Part shown: piece by piece, positions 43,269-51,404 of the stretch
How positions within the stretch are numbered: the stretch's first letter is position 1
Layout of the letters: each line of letters opens with the position of its first letter
Assembly: GCF_050632395.1 (NCBI RefSeq)
Contig: NZ_CP192600.1
Location: 2,170,001-2,234,000 of the forward strand
Direction of reading: 5' to 3'
DNA length: 64,000 nt
Source of the DNA: JAUYQR01 sp050632395
Lineage (GTDB): Bacteria; Pseudomonadota; Alphaproteobacteria; Rhodobacterales; Rhodobacteraceae
The notes under the pieces: generated by a model
Databases searched by the model: none
Told to the model about the DNA's origin: nothing
What the model saw: only the letters and a program-made list of their open reading frames with translations
Translations under genes and position numbers: made by a program

Positions 43269-44374
43269 CCGACATGGGGCTTGGCGCGGGGCGGGCGGGC
43301 AAGGTGCCCGGTCCCGGCTGGGCAGTGCGGCTGGCGATGCAGCCGTGGTTTCATAGGATTTGCGCACGGATACCAGGGCTTGGCGCGATTGCGCGGGGCG
43401 AGGGCGATGCGCTGTTTGAGGTGGTGCAGGGCTTCGTGCGGTCTCAGGCGCTGCTTGCGCTGGTGGAGTTGCGGGTGATGCACCGGCTGGCGGAAGGGCC
43501 GCTTGGAGTTGGTGCGCTGGCGCGGCTGACCGGGGTGCCAGAGCCACGCATGGCCGTGCTGATGCAGGCTGGAGCGGCGCTGCGGCTGGTCAAGCGGCAA
43601 GGGGATTTCTGGGCGCTGACCACGCGCGGGGCGGCATTCCTGACCGTGCCGGGGCTAGAGGCGATGGTACGCCATCACCCGGTGCTTTACCGCGATCTTA
43701 GTGATCCGGTGGCGTTTTTCCGGGGCGAGACTGTGCCGGAACTGGCCGGGTTCTGGCCCTATGTGTTCGGCGCGGGCGGTGCGGCGGACCCTGAATTGGC
43801 GGGGCGATACTCGCAACTGATGGCCGACAGTCAGGGGTTGGTGGCGGATGATACGCTGCGGCTGGTAAGCTTGCGCGGTGTGCGGCATCTGATGGATGTG
43901 GGCGGCGGCACCGGCGCGTTTCTGGCGGCAGTGGGCCGGGCCTGGCCGAAGATCGGACTGACGCTGTTTGACCTGCCGGCCGTGGTGGCGGGGGCGCGGC
44001 CGGGGCCCGGCGTGCGGATCGTGCCGGGCAGTTTTCGCGACGATCCGCTGCCGACCGGCGCGGATGCAATCAGCCTTGTCCGAGTGCTTTACGACCATTC
44101 CGATGCGACGGTGGCCGGGCTTTTGGCGTCGGTCCACGCGGCGCTGCCGGCGGGCGGACGGCTGGTGATTTCGGAGCCGATGTCGGGGGGCGCGCGGCCC
44201 GATCCCGCGACGGACGTCTATTTCGCGGTTTACACGCTTGCCATGCAAACCGGGCGGACCCGGTCGGCCGAGGAAATCACTGCGCTTGCCGGCGCTGCGG
44301 GGTTTGGTTCGATCCGGGCGCATCGCGGCCGCCGGCCGTTCATCACCTCGGCGGTCACCGCGCGACGGATGTGA
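43265..44374 (+). CDS. crtF: Hydroxyneurosporene-O-methyltransferase CrtF
   Basis: 369 aa SAM-dependent O-methyltransferase of the plant-like type. N-terminal dimerisation winged helix (LAEGPLGVGALARLTGVPEPRMA), then SAM motif HLMDVGGGTGAFLAAVG and LFDLPAVVAGA; catalytic region RVLYDHSDA. It methylates the C1 hydroxyl to give the methoxy end group. ATGA overlap with crtE. Confidence 0.95.
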   Translation: MTDMGLGAGRAGKVPGPGWAVRLAMQPWFHRICARIPGLGAIARGEGDALFEVVQGFVRSQALLALVELRVMHRLAEGPLGVGALARLTGVPEPRMAVLMQAGAALRLVKRQGDFWALTTRGAAFLTVPGLEAMVRHHPVLYRDLSDPVAFFRGETVPELAGFWPYVFGAGGAADPELAGRYSQLMADSQGLVADDTLRLVSLRGVRHLMDVGGGTGAFLAAVGRAWPKIGLTLFDLPAVVAGARPGPGVRIVPGSFRDDPLPTGADAISLVRVLYDHSDATVAGLLASVHAALPAGGRLVISEPMSGGARPDPATDVYFAVYTLAMQTGRTRSAEEITALAGAAGFGSIRAHRGRRPFITSAVTARRM

Positions 44375-44392
44375 CATTTGGTAGCGGAAAAG

Positions 44393-44410
44393 TGTCAATT
44401 CTAATTGACA
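44393..44410. promoter_or_regulatory. PpsR/CrtJ box, bchC promoter, distal
   Basis: TGTCAATTCTAATTGACA, exact TGT-N12-ACA and a perfect dyad extended to 11 bp per arm at 44391-44412. It is the most symmetrical box in the window. Confidence 0.88.
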
Positions 44411-44418
44411 CTCTTGTT

Positions 44419-44436
44419 TGTAAGGCTAGAGTTACA
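44419..44436. promoter_or_regulatory. PpsR/CrtJ box, bchC promoter, proximal
   Basis: TGTAAGGCTAGAGTTACA, exact TGT-N12-ACA, starting 26 bp after the distal box and 65 bp before the bchC start. Paired boxes of this kind allow cooperative binding of PpsR. Confidence 0.87.
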
Positions 44437-44501
44437 GATAGCAACACGGCCCTGCGACCGACTCTTCAACAGGGCCGGCAAGGGCCCCGAGGGGGCACAA
44501 G

Positions 44502-45446
44502 TTGAGAACCACCGCCGTCATCCTGCATGGGCCGAAAGAGCTGGGGCTTGAAAGTCTTGGCCTGATCGCGCCGGGAGACGATGATCTGGTGGTCGAGATT
44601 GCCTATTCCGGCATTTCCACCGGCACCGAGAAACTGTTCTGGTCCGGAACGATGCCTGCCTTTCCGGGCATGGGATATCCGCTGGTGCCGGGCTACGAGG
44701 CCGCCGGCGAAGTGGTGGAGGCTGGCGCAAATTCGGGGTTCCGGGTTGGCGAGCATGTCTTCGTGCCTGGGGCGAACTGCTTTGCGGGCAACGTGAAGGG
44801 CCTGTTTGGCGGGGCCTCGCGGCATCTGGTGACGAAGGCGGGCCGCGTGGCGCGGCTTGATCCGGCAATGCGGGCAGAAGGCGCGCTTCTGGCGCTGGCG
44901 GCGACGGCGCGGCATGCGCTGGCCGGGTTCAACACCGCGCTGCCGGATCTGATCGTGGGGCACGGCACGCTGGGCCGGCTGCTGGCACGGCTGACAGTTG
45001 CGGCCGGTGCCCCGGCGCCGACCGTGTGGGAGATTGATCCGCTGCGCCAGACGGGTGCAGTGGGCTATCCGGTGATGGCGCCAGAGGATGATCCGCGCCG
45101 CGATTACCGGGCGATTTATGATGCGTCGGGCGCCAAGGGCCTGCTTGACCAACTGGTCATGCGGCTGGCCAAGGGCGGCGAAGTGGTGCTGGCGGGATTC
45201 TACACCGAACCCGTGGCCTTCGCCTTTCCGCCCGCCTTCATGAAGGAAGCGCGCATCCGCATTGCCAGCGAATGGACGCCGGAAGACCTGACCGCGACAC
45301 GTTCACTGATCGAAAGTGGTGCCTTGTCACTGGCTGGACTGATTACCCACACCCGCCCGGCGGCGGATGCTGCGGACGCCTATGAGACGGCATTTTCGGA
45401 TGCCAACTGCTTGAAAATGATCCTCGATTGGAGTGGCCACGCATGA
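44502..45446 (+). CDS. bchC: Bacteriochlorophyllide a dehydrogenase
   Basis: 314 aa MDR-type oxidoreductase that oxidises the C3 hydroxyethyl to acetyl. GYEAAGEVVEAGANSGFRVGEHVFVPG is the GroES-like part, and VGHGTLGRLLARL lies at the nucleotide fold. It has no classic zinc-binding Cys cluster. The start is TTG 44502, supported by GAGGGGG at good spacing. It heads the bchCXYZ-puf superoperon, and its end overlaps bchX as ATGA. Confidence 0.94.
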   Translation: MRTTAVILHGPKELGLESLGLIAPGDDDLVVEIAYSGISTGTEKLFWSGTMPAFPGMGYPLVPGYEAAGEVVEAGANSGFRVGEHVFVPGANCFAGNVKGLFGGASRHLVTKAGRVARLDPAMRAEGALLALAATARHALAGFNTALPDLIVGHGTLGRLLARLTVAAGAPAPTVWEIDPLRQTGAVGYPVMAPEDDPRRDYRAIYDASGAKGLLDQLVMRLAKGGEVVLAGFYTEPVAFAFPPAFMKEARIRIASEWTPEDLTATRSLIESGALSLAGLITHTRPAADAADAYETAFSDANCLKMILDWSGHA

Positions 45447-46444
45447 ATGACGTCCCCAACCTGAAGGATTTCGACAATCGGTTGCGAGAAGAAGCGCATG
45501 AGGAGCCTTCGCTGGAAATCCCGCAAGGGGAGCCCACGAAGAAGACCCAGATCATCGCGATCTACGGCAAGGGCGGGATCGGCAAGTCCTTCACGCTCGC
45601 CAACCTCAGCCACATGATGGCCGAGATGGGTAAACGCGTTCTTCTCATCGGGTGCGATCCGAAATCAGATACCACGAGCCTTCTGTTTGGCGGCAAGGCC
45701 TGCCCGACGATCATCGAAACCTCGACGCGCAAGAAACTGGCGGGCGAAGAGGTAAAGATCGGTGACGTCTGCTTCATGCGCGGCGGTGTGTTCGCGATGG
45801 AATTGGGCGGGCCTGAGGTCGGCCGCGGCTGCGGCGGACGCGGGATCATCCACGGGTTCGAATTGCTGGAGAAGCTTGGCTTCCATGATTGGGACTTTGA
45901 CTACGTGCTGCTGGACTTCCTTGGCGACGTGGTCTGCGGCGGGTTCGGCCTGCCGATTGCGCGGGACATGGCGCAGAAGGTGATCCTGGTCGGATCGAAC
46001 GACCTGCAATCGCTGTATGTGGCCAACAACGTCTGTTCGGCGGTGGAATACTTCCGCAAGCTTGGCGGCAACGTCGGCATCGCGGGGCTGGTGATCAACA
46101 AGGACGACGGTTCGGGCGAGGCTGCGGCTTTTGCTGAAGCGGTCGGCATTCCGGTTCTCGCGGCGATCCCGCAGGACGATGATCTGCGGAAAAAATCCGC
46201 CAATTATCAGATCGTTGGCAGCTACGAGAGCCAGTGGGGTCCGATGTTTGAGGCCCTTGGCCTTGCGGTTGCCGAGGCGCCGCCGGTGCGCCCGAAGCCC
46301 CTGTCGCAGGACGGACTTCTGGGTCTGTTCAGCGCCGAAACCACCGGGGCGGATTTTGTGCTGACCCCGGCGACCGACATGGACATGCGCGGCAAATACG
46401 CCGCGCCGAAAGCCTCGCTGGAAGTGGTGTACGACAATGTGTGA
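45443..46444 (+). CDS. bchX: Chlorophyllide a reductase iron protein BchX
   Basis: 333 aa NifH-like protein. P-loop AIYGKGGIGKSFTLAN; GCDPKSDTT; cluster ligands in VGRGCGGRGI and LGDVVCGGFGLP. It donates electrons to BchY/BchZ to reduce ring B. Its last bases overlap a 23-codon ORF by 8 bp (46437-46444). ATGA overlap with bchC. Confidence 0.97.
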   Translation: MNDVPNLKDFDNRLREEAHEEPSLEIPQGEPTKKTQIIAIYGKGGIGKSFTLANLSHMMAEMGKRVLLIGCDPKSDTTSLLFGGKACPTIIETSTRKKLAGEEVKIGDVCFMRGGVFAMELGGPEVGRGCGGRGIIHGFELLEKLGFHDWDFDYVLLDFLGDVVCGGFGLPIARDMAQKVILVGSNDLQSLYVANNVCSAVEYFRKLGGNVGIAGLVINKDDGSGEAAAFAEAVGIPVLAAIPQDDDLRKKSANYQIVGSYESQWGPMFEALGLAVAEAPPVRPKPLSQDGLLGLFSAETTGADFVLTPATDMDMRGKYAAPKASLEVVYDNV

Positions 46445-46508
46445 TCTGGACGCACTTGCCAAACTGGAAGCTGCGCTGAAGGCCCTTCAGGCCAAGGGTG
46501 GCAAGTGA
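46437..46508 (+). CDS. 23-aa peptide ORF between bchX and bchY
   Basis: ATG 46437 overlaps the last 8 bp of bchX, and TGA 46506-46508 shares one base with the bchY ATG (TGATG). The product begins MCDLDALAKLEAALKALQ and ends in Lys/Gly: one short amphipathic helix. The bchY ribosome site (AAGGG) lies inside it. Its own ribosome site is weak. It may be a translated coupling peptide or only a spacer. I know of no named family. Confidence 0.45.
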   Translation: MCDLDALAKLEAALKALQAKGGK

Positions 46509-48088
46509 TGGCGGGCGAAGTTCGCTATGATCTGGCTGAAAGCACCCCGGTGACGGAGGGTGTGAGCCTGCCGTCCGATGGTGCCTCGCCCGATATGGCG
46601 AGCGCGCCGGTCGACGGGATGGGCTGCCATGCGGGGGCGGCCACGATGGAAGCCGCGGCGCGGGCGGCAGGCAATTCGGAACTGCTGGACGGGTTTCAGC
46701 GCGACTATCCACAGGGCCCGCATGACAAGCCGCAGTCGATGTGCCCTGCGTTTGGCTCCTTGCGCGTCGGGTTGCGGATGCGGCGGGTGGCGACGGTGCT
46801 GTCGGGCTCGGCCTGCTGTGTGTATGGGCTGACCTTTGTGAGCCATTTCTACGGCGCGCGGCGGTCTGTAGGTTATGTGCCCTTCAACTCAGAAAGCTTG
46901 GTCACGGGCAAATTGTTCGAAGACATCCGCGACGCCGTGCATGAGCTGGCGGACCCGGATCGCTATGATGCGGTGGTGGTGACTAACCTTTGTGTTCCAA
47001 CAGCTTCCGGCGTTCCGTTGAAGTTGTTGCCAAGCGAGATCAATGGCGTTCGGATCGTCGGGATCGACGTGCCGGGGTTCGGCGTGCCGACCCATGCCGA
47101 GGCCAAGGATGTGCTGGCGGGTGCCATGCTGAAATACGCCCGCGCCGAGATCGAGGCAGGCCCGGTGCAGGCGCCGGAGCGTGGGCGGTCGGATCGGCCG
47201 ACTGTGGCTTTGCTGGGCGAGATGTTCCCGGCGGACCCGATGATGATCGGCGCGATGCTGGCCCCAATGGGTCTGGCGGCGGGGCCGGTGGTGCCGTGCC
47301 GGGAATGGCGCGAGCTTTATTCAGCCCTCGACTGCGGTGTCGCGGCGGCGATCCATCCGTTCTACACGGCGTCGATCCGCGAGTTCCATCAGGCGGGGCG
47401 GACGGTCGTCGGATCGGCTCCGGTCGGGCTAGACGGCACGATGGCGTGGATGAAGGCCATCGGCGAAGCGTATGGAATTGATGCGGAAAAGGTTGCTTTG
47501 GCTCAGAACGCCTTTGGACCGGCGATCAGGGCGGCTTTGGCTGCAAACCCGGTGAAGGGGCGTATCACGGTGTCGGGGTATGAGGGGTCTGAGCTTCTGG
47601 TTGCGCGGCTGCTGATCGAGAGCGGCGCGGATGTGAAGTATGTCGGCACCGCTTGTGCCAAGAACGAATGGAGTGCGGCGGACCGCGAGTGGCTGGAAGC
47701 CAAGGGCGTGGCGGTGAAATACCGCGCGAGCTTGGAAGACGACTGCGCGGCGATGGCCGGGTTCCAGCCGGATCTGGCGATCGGGACAACGCCGGTGGTG
47801 CAGAAGGCAAAAGAGCTGGCAATTCCAGCGCTTTACTTCACGAACCTCATCTCGGCCCGGCCGCTGATGGGACCGGCCGGGGCAGGGTCCTTGGCGCAGG
47901 TTGTGAATGCCGCGATGGGCAACAAGGATCGTATGGACGGCATGAAGGCGTTCTTCGAGGGCGTCGGAAAAGATGAGACTGCGGGCATCTGGGAAGGTGC
48001 GCCGAACCTTCGTCCGGACTTCCGGGCGATCCACCAGAAGAAGCTCGACAAGGCCGCGAAGGCAGCGAAAGCGGAGGAGATGATTTGA
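46508..48088 (+). CDS. bchY: Chlorophyllide a reductase subunit Y
   Basis: 526 aa, NifD/BchN-like subunit. Cluster Cys candidates in KPQSMCPAFG, SGSACCVYG and VVTNLCVPTASG. It is about 30 residues longer at the N-terminus than R. capsulatus BchY, with an Ala/Pro-rich lead (LAESTPVTEGVSLPSDG). ATG 46508 is chosen because AAGGG precedes it at about 9 bp and it couples to the small ORF; GTG 46505 adds one residue. C-terminal end is Lys/Ala-rich. Confidence 0.95.
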   Translation: MAGEVRYDLAESTPVTEGVSLPSDGASPDMASAPVDGMGCHAGAATMEAAARAAGNSELLDGFQRDYPQGPHDKPQSMCPAFGSLRVGLRMRRVATVLSGSACCVYGLTFVSHFYGARRSVGYVPFNSESLVTGKLFEDIRDAVHELADPDRYDAVVVTNLCVPTASGVPLKLLPSEINGVRIVGIDVPGFGVPTHAEAKDVLAGAMLKYARAEIEAGPVQAPERGRSDRPTVALLGEMFPADPMMIGAMLAPMGLAAGPVVPCREWRELYSALDCGVAAAIHPFYTASIREFHQAGRTVVGSAPVGLDGTMAWMKAIGEAYGIDAEKVALAQNAFGPAIRAALAANPVKGRITVSGYEGSELLVARLLIESGADVKYVGTACAKNEWSAADREWLEAKGVAVKYRASLEDDCAAMAGFQPDLAIGTTPVVQKAKELAIPALYFTNLISARPLMGPAGAGSLAQVVNAAMGNKDRMDGMKAFFEGVGKDETAGIWEGAPNLRPDFRAIHQKKLDKAAKAAKAEEMI

Positions 48089-48122
48089 CCTCTCGCCGCG
48101 AAATGAGCGTCTGCAAAGCGTC

Positions 48123-48149
48123 TGGCATGTGTATGGCATGTGTATGGCA
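48123..48149. repeat. Three TGGCA blocks at 11-bp phasing before bchZ
   Basis: TGGCA at 48123, 48134 and 48145, exactly one helical turn apart, within the 73-bp bchY-bchZ gap. The same 3 x TGGCA arrangement with 11-bp phasing occurs at 62335-62361. Such phasing is typical of sites for OmpR/PhoB-like dimers on one DNA face. Confidence 0.55.
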
Positions 48150-48161
48150 GGGGGCGACCCC

Positions 48162-49649
48162 ATGCTGATCCAGGACCATGACCGGGCGGGCGGATACTGG
48201 GGGGCGGTCTATGCCTTCTGCGCGGTCAAGGGCCTGCAGGTCGTGATCGACGGGCCGGTTGGCTGCGAGAACCTTCCGGTGACATCGGTGTTGCATTACA
48301 CCGACGCGCTGCCGCCGCATGAGTTGCCCATCGTGGTGACGGGACTGGCGGAAGACGAGATGAGTTCCGGCACCGAAGCCTCGATGGCACGGGCGTGGAA
48401 GACGCTGGACCCGGCGCTGCCTGCAGTGGTGGTCACGGGTTCGATTGCCGAGATGATCGGCGGCGGGGTCACACCAGCCGGGACGAACATCCAGCGGTTC
48501 CTGCCGCGCACCATAGACGAAGACCAGTGGCAGTGCGCCGACCGCGCGATGACTTGGATCTTCACCGAATTCGGGATGACCAAGGGGCGGATGCCGCCTG
48601 AAGCGGAACGCGCCGACGGGGCGAAGCCGCGGGTCAACATCCTTGGGCCGATGTACGGCACGTTCAACATGGCGTCGGACCTGCACGAGATCCGCCGTCT
48701 GGTCGAAGGCATCGGTGCAGAGGTCAACATGGTGATGCCGCTTGGCGCCCATCTGGCCGAGATGCGGAACCTGGTGAACGCCGACGTCAACATCGTCATG
48801 TACCGCGAGTTTGGCCGGGGTCTGGCGGAGTGCTTGGGCAAGCCCTATCTGCAGGCGCCGTTTGGATTGGAGTCGACGACGAAGTTTCTGGAAACGCTGG
48901 GGGAACTCCTCGGTCTCGACCCGCAACCCTTCATCGCGAAGGAAAAGCATTCGACGCTGAAGCCGGTCTGGGATCTTTGGCGCAGCGTGACGCAGGATTT
49001 CTTTGCGACGGCGAACTTTGCCATCGTCGCGAACGAGACCTATGCGCGCGGCGTGCGGCATTATCTGGAAAGCGACCTTGGCCTGCCGTGCGCCTTCGCC
49101 GTGGCGCGGGTGGCCGGCACCAAGACCAACAACGAGGCGGTGCGCGCGATGCTGAAGCAGCATCGGCCGCTGATCGTGATGGGGTCGATCAACGAGAAGA
49201 TGTACATGGCGGAGATGAAGGGTGGGCATGGCCCGGCCCCAAGTTTCATCGCCGCAAGCTTTCCCGGTGCCGCGATCCGCAGGCACACCGGCACGCCCTT
49301 CATGGGCTATGCGGGCTGCGTCTGGATCTTGCAGGAAGTGTGCAACGGGCTTTTCGAGGCGCTGTTCCACATCCTTCCCCTCGGATCGGAGATGGACAGT
49401 GCGGCGGCGACGCCCACGACGCTGCGGCGCGACTTCCCGTGGGATGTCGATGCGCAGATGGAATTGGACAGGATCGTCGGAGAACACCCTGTTCTGACAC
49501 GGATTTCAGCGGCGCGCACGTTGCGCGACGCGGCCGAGAAATCGGCACTGGATCACGGCGCGGAACGCGTCGTGCTGGAATATGTCGCGGCGCTGCGGAC
49601 CGATCCGCGCCCTGCGACGGCAAGCATCAAGGGAGGGTCGCATGAGTGA
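48162..49649 (+). CDS. bchZ: Chlorophyllide a reductase subunit Z
   Basis: 495 aa, NifK/BchB-like. It starts MLIQDHDRAGGYWGAVYAF, the family N-terminus, with GPVGCENLPVTS, and SGTEASMARAWKTLD. The C-terminus DFPWDVDAQMELDRIVGEHPVLTRISAA resembles BchB. ATG 48162 has AGGGGGCG upstream; the frame is open from 48129, but those codons come from the TGGCA repeats. It overlaps pufQ by 8 bp. In Rhodobacter the main puf promoter region lies near this end. Confidence 0.95.
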   Translation: MLIQDHDRAGGYWGAVYAFCAVKGLQVVIDGPVGCENLPVTSVLHYTDALPPHELPIVVTGLAEDEMSSGTEASMARAWKTLDPALPAVVVTGSIAEMIGGGVTPAGTNIQRFLPRTIDEDQWQCADRAMTWIFTEFGMTKGRMPPEAERADGAKPRVNILGPMYGTFNMASDLHEIRRLVEGIGAEVNMVMPLGAHLAEMRNLVNADVNIVMYREFGRGLAECLGKPYLQAPFGLESTTKFLETLGELLGLDPQPFIAKEKHSTLKPVWDLWRSVTQDFFATANFAIVANETYARGVRHYLESDLGLPCAFAVARVAGTKTNNEAVRAMLKQHRPLIVMGSINEKMYMAEMKGGHGPAPSFIAASFPGAAIRRHTGTPFMGYAGCVWILQEVCNGLFEALFHILPLGSEMDSAAATPTTLRRDFPWDVDAQMELDRIVGEHPVLTRISAARTLRDAAEKSALDHGAERVVLEYVAALRTDPRPATASIKGGSHE

Positions 49650-49866
49650 TCATACAGCCGGAGAGCACGGCGGGCACCACGCCCACCGCACACCCAAGGC
49701 GGAGTTCCGCATCTATTTTACCCTGATCTTTCTGATGGCGATCCCCTTCGCCACGGTGGGCTGGGTCTGGAAAATGATCAGCGAACGGCAGTTGCCGGTG
49801 CATGGGCCTCTGGCCCGTGCCTGGCGCGAGGCGGGCGCGATCACGCCGGCGATCTTCCGTCCCTGA
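49642..49866 (+). CDS. pufQ: PufQ
   Basis: 74 aa with one membrane helix (YFTLIFLMAIPFATVGWVWKM) after a His-rich cytoplasmic lead (GEHGGHHAHRTPKAEF). PufQ is a small protein needed for normal bacteriochlorophyll formation and delivery in Rhodobacter. GGGAGGGTC precedes ATG 49642, inside the end of bchZ. A 221-bp leader separates it from pufB. Confidence 0.93.
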   Translation: MSDHTAGEHGGHHAHRTPKAEFRIYFTLIFLMAIPFATVGWVWKMISERQLPVHGPLARAWREAGAITPAIFRP

Positions 49867-50087
49867 CGGTTACGCCCTTCGCTTTCCGCGACATCGCGGA
49901 GAGTGCAGTTCGACGGGGACCGGACATCCCCGACGCTCGATCATCCAGCGGCCTGTGCGCCCACGCCCGCCGGACATGACATTCACCGCCTCCCTCCGGG
50001 GTGCGGAGAAACTCGGGGAGGCATACCGCCGAACCGTGAACCCAGCCGCAGGGTATGCGGCGTCAGTCTACCCCTTCGGAGGATAAC
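49867..50087 (+). promoter_or_regulatory. pufB leader with hairpins
   Basis: 221 bp between pufQ and pufB, no gene. It holds a perfect 7-bp hairpin (TCCGCGA, loop CA, TCGCGGA; 49885-49900) and a weaker CGGGG/CCCCG pair directly after. In Rhodobacter, 5' stem-loops of the puf mRNA slow its decay; a matching role here is inferred. Confidence 0.55.
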
Positions 50088-50237
50088 ATGGCTGATAGAA
50101 CTGACCTGAGTTTCACAGGTCTTACCGACGAGCAGGCGCAAGAACTGCACTCCGTCTACATGAGCGGGCTTTGGTTGTTTGTGACCGTTGCCGTTGTTGC
50201 TCATCTGGCGGTGTTCATCTGGCGCCCGTGGTTCTGA
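50088..50237 (+). CDS. pufB: LH1 beta polypeptide
   Basis: 49 aa, single helix. H39 (VVAHLAVF) is the bacteriochlorophyll ligand and H21 the second conserved His; ends IWRPWF. GGAGGATAAC gives a very strong ribosome site. With PufA it forms the LH1 ring around the reaction centre. Confidence 0.97.
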   Translation: MADRTDLSFTGLTDEQAQELHSVYMSGLWLFVTVAVVAHLAVFIWRPWF

Positions 50238-50251
50238 GAGAGGAACAAGAG

Positions 50252-50428
50252 ATGTCAAAGTTTTACAAAATCTGGCTGATCTTCGACCCCCGTCGCGTCT
50301 TCGTGGCGCAGGGTGTCTTCCTCTTCCTGCTGGCAGTGATGATTCACCTCGTCCTGCTGAGCACCCCCGGCTACAACTGGCTTGAGGAAGCGGGCGCCAA
50401 ATACGCCCCCGTCGCAGCCACCGAGTAA
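50252..50428 (+). CDS. pufA: LH1 alpha polypeptide
   Basis: 58 aa: MSKFYKIWLIFDPRRVFVAQG lead, one helix, and H32 (VMIHLVLLS) as chlorophyll ligand; C-terminal periplasmic YNWLEEAGAKYAP. AGAGAGGAAC before the ATG. 14 bp after pufB. A strong hairpin lies after its stop. Confidence 0.97.
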   Translation: MSKFYKIWLIFDPRRVFVAQGVFLFLLAVMIHLVLLSTPGYNWLEEAGAKYAPVAATE

Positions 50429-50446
50429 CTGGACCTACCCCTGTTG

Positions 50447-50473
50447 CGGGCGGCCGCCGGTGGCTGTCGCCCG
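50447..50473 (+). terminator. pufA-pufL intercistronic hairpin
   Basis: CGGGCG pairs with CGCCCG at the ends of a 27-base stem-loop, with further G-C pairing inside. In Rhodobacter this hairpin protects pufBA mRNA from 3' decay, giving more LH1 than reaction-centre protein. It is not followed by a T-run, so it is a stability element more than a full terminator. Confidence 0.75.
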
Positions 50474-50555
50474 TCACGACCCCAAGGGAATTCAACTTCA
50501 GGCATGGCCGCCCGCGCCCCGGTGGTATCTGGCTTGCGCAAGTGGAGAGGGAAGC

Positions 50556-51404
50556 ATGGCACTGCTCAGCTTCGAACGAAAATATCGCGTGCCGGGAGGC
50601 ACGCTGGTCGGCGGGAACCTGTTCGACTTCTGGGTCGGCCCTTTCTACGTCGGCTTCTTTGGTGTCACGACGGTGTTCTTTGCCGCACTTGGCACTATCC
50701 TGATCTTCTACGGGACGGCGATGGAGGGGGTCTGGAACCCCTGGCTGATCTCGATCGACCCGCCTCGGGTGGAATATGGCCTGGCGCTGGCGCCGCTGGC
50801 TGATGGCGGCATCTGGCAGCTTGTGACGATGTGCGCCGCGGCGGCGTTCATCAGTTGGGCGCTGCGCGAGGTTGAAATCTGCCGCAAGCTGGGGATGGGC
50901 TACCATGTGCCCTTTGCCTTCGGGGTGGCGATCTTTGCTTACCTGACGCTGACCGTGATCCGGCCGGTCCTGATGGGGGCTTGGGGATACGCCTTTCCCT
51001 ACGGCATCTGGACGCACCTCGATTGGGTGTCGAACACGGGCTACACTTACGGCAACTTTCACTACAACCCGGTGCACATGATCGCGGTGAGCTTCTTCTT
51101 TACCAACGCTCTGGCGCTGGCGCTGCATGGCGCGCTGATCCTGTCGGCGGCCAACCCGGAGAAGGGCCGCGAGGTCCGCTCTCCGGATCACGAGGACACG
51201 TTCTTCCGCGACTTCATCGGCTATTCGGTCGGCACCTTGGGCATCCACCGCCTGGGCCTTCTGCTGGCGCTGAACGCGGGCTTCTGGAGCGCGATCTGCA
51301 TCGTGATCTCGGGCACAATCTGGTTCGACCAGTGGGTCGTGTGGTGGGATTGGTGGCTGCAGCTGCCGTGGTGGGCCAACATTGCGGGAGGCGTAAATGG
51401 CTGA
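50556..51404 (+). CDS. pufL: Reaction centre L subunit
   Basis: 282 aa, the exact usual length, five helices. It starts ALLSFERKYRVPGGTLVGGNLFDFWVGPFYVGF. Bacteriochlorophyll and iron ligands lie in THLDWVSNTGYTYGNFHYNPVHM, FFFTNALALALHG and HRLGLLLALNAGFW. GGAGAGGGAAGC precedes the ATG. It binds the special pair with PufM. The last 8 bp overlap pufM. Confidence 0.98.
   Translation: MALLSFERKYRVPGGTLVGGNLFDFWVGPFYVGFFGVTTVFFAALGTILIFYGTAMEGVWNPWLISIDPPRVEYGLALAPLADGGIWQLVTMCAAAAFISWALREVEICRKLGMGYHVPFAFGVAIFAYLTLTVIRPVLMGAWGYAFPYGIWTHLDWVSNTGYTYGNFHYNPVHMIAVSFFFTNALALALHGALILSAANPEKGREVRSPDHEDTFFRDFIGYSVGTLGIHRLGLLLALNAGFWSAICIVISGTIWFDQWVVWWDWWLQLPWWANIAGGVNG

Noticed and set aside
48123..48149. 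Sigma-54 promoter before bchZ
   Set aside because: GG-N10-GC spacing is present, but the -12 element reads TGGC, not TTGC, and three repeats at 11 bp suggest another binding mode. Kept as an unexplained repeat.
50429..50555. Small gene between pufA and pufL (frame open from 50382)
   Set aside because: This region holds the mRNA stabilising hairpin and the pufL ribosome site; the open frame is an N-terminal extension of pufL without conservation.
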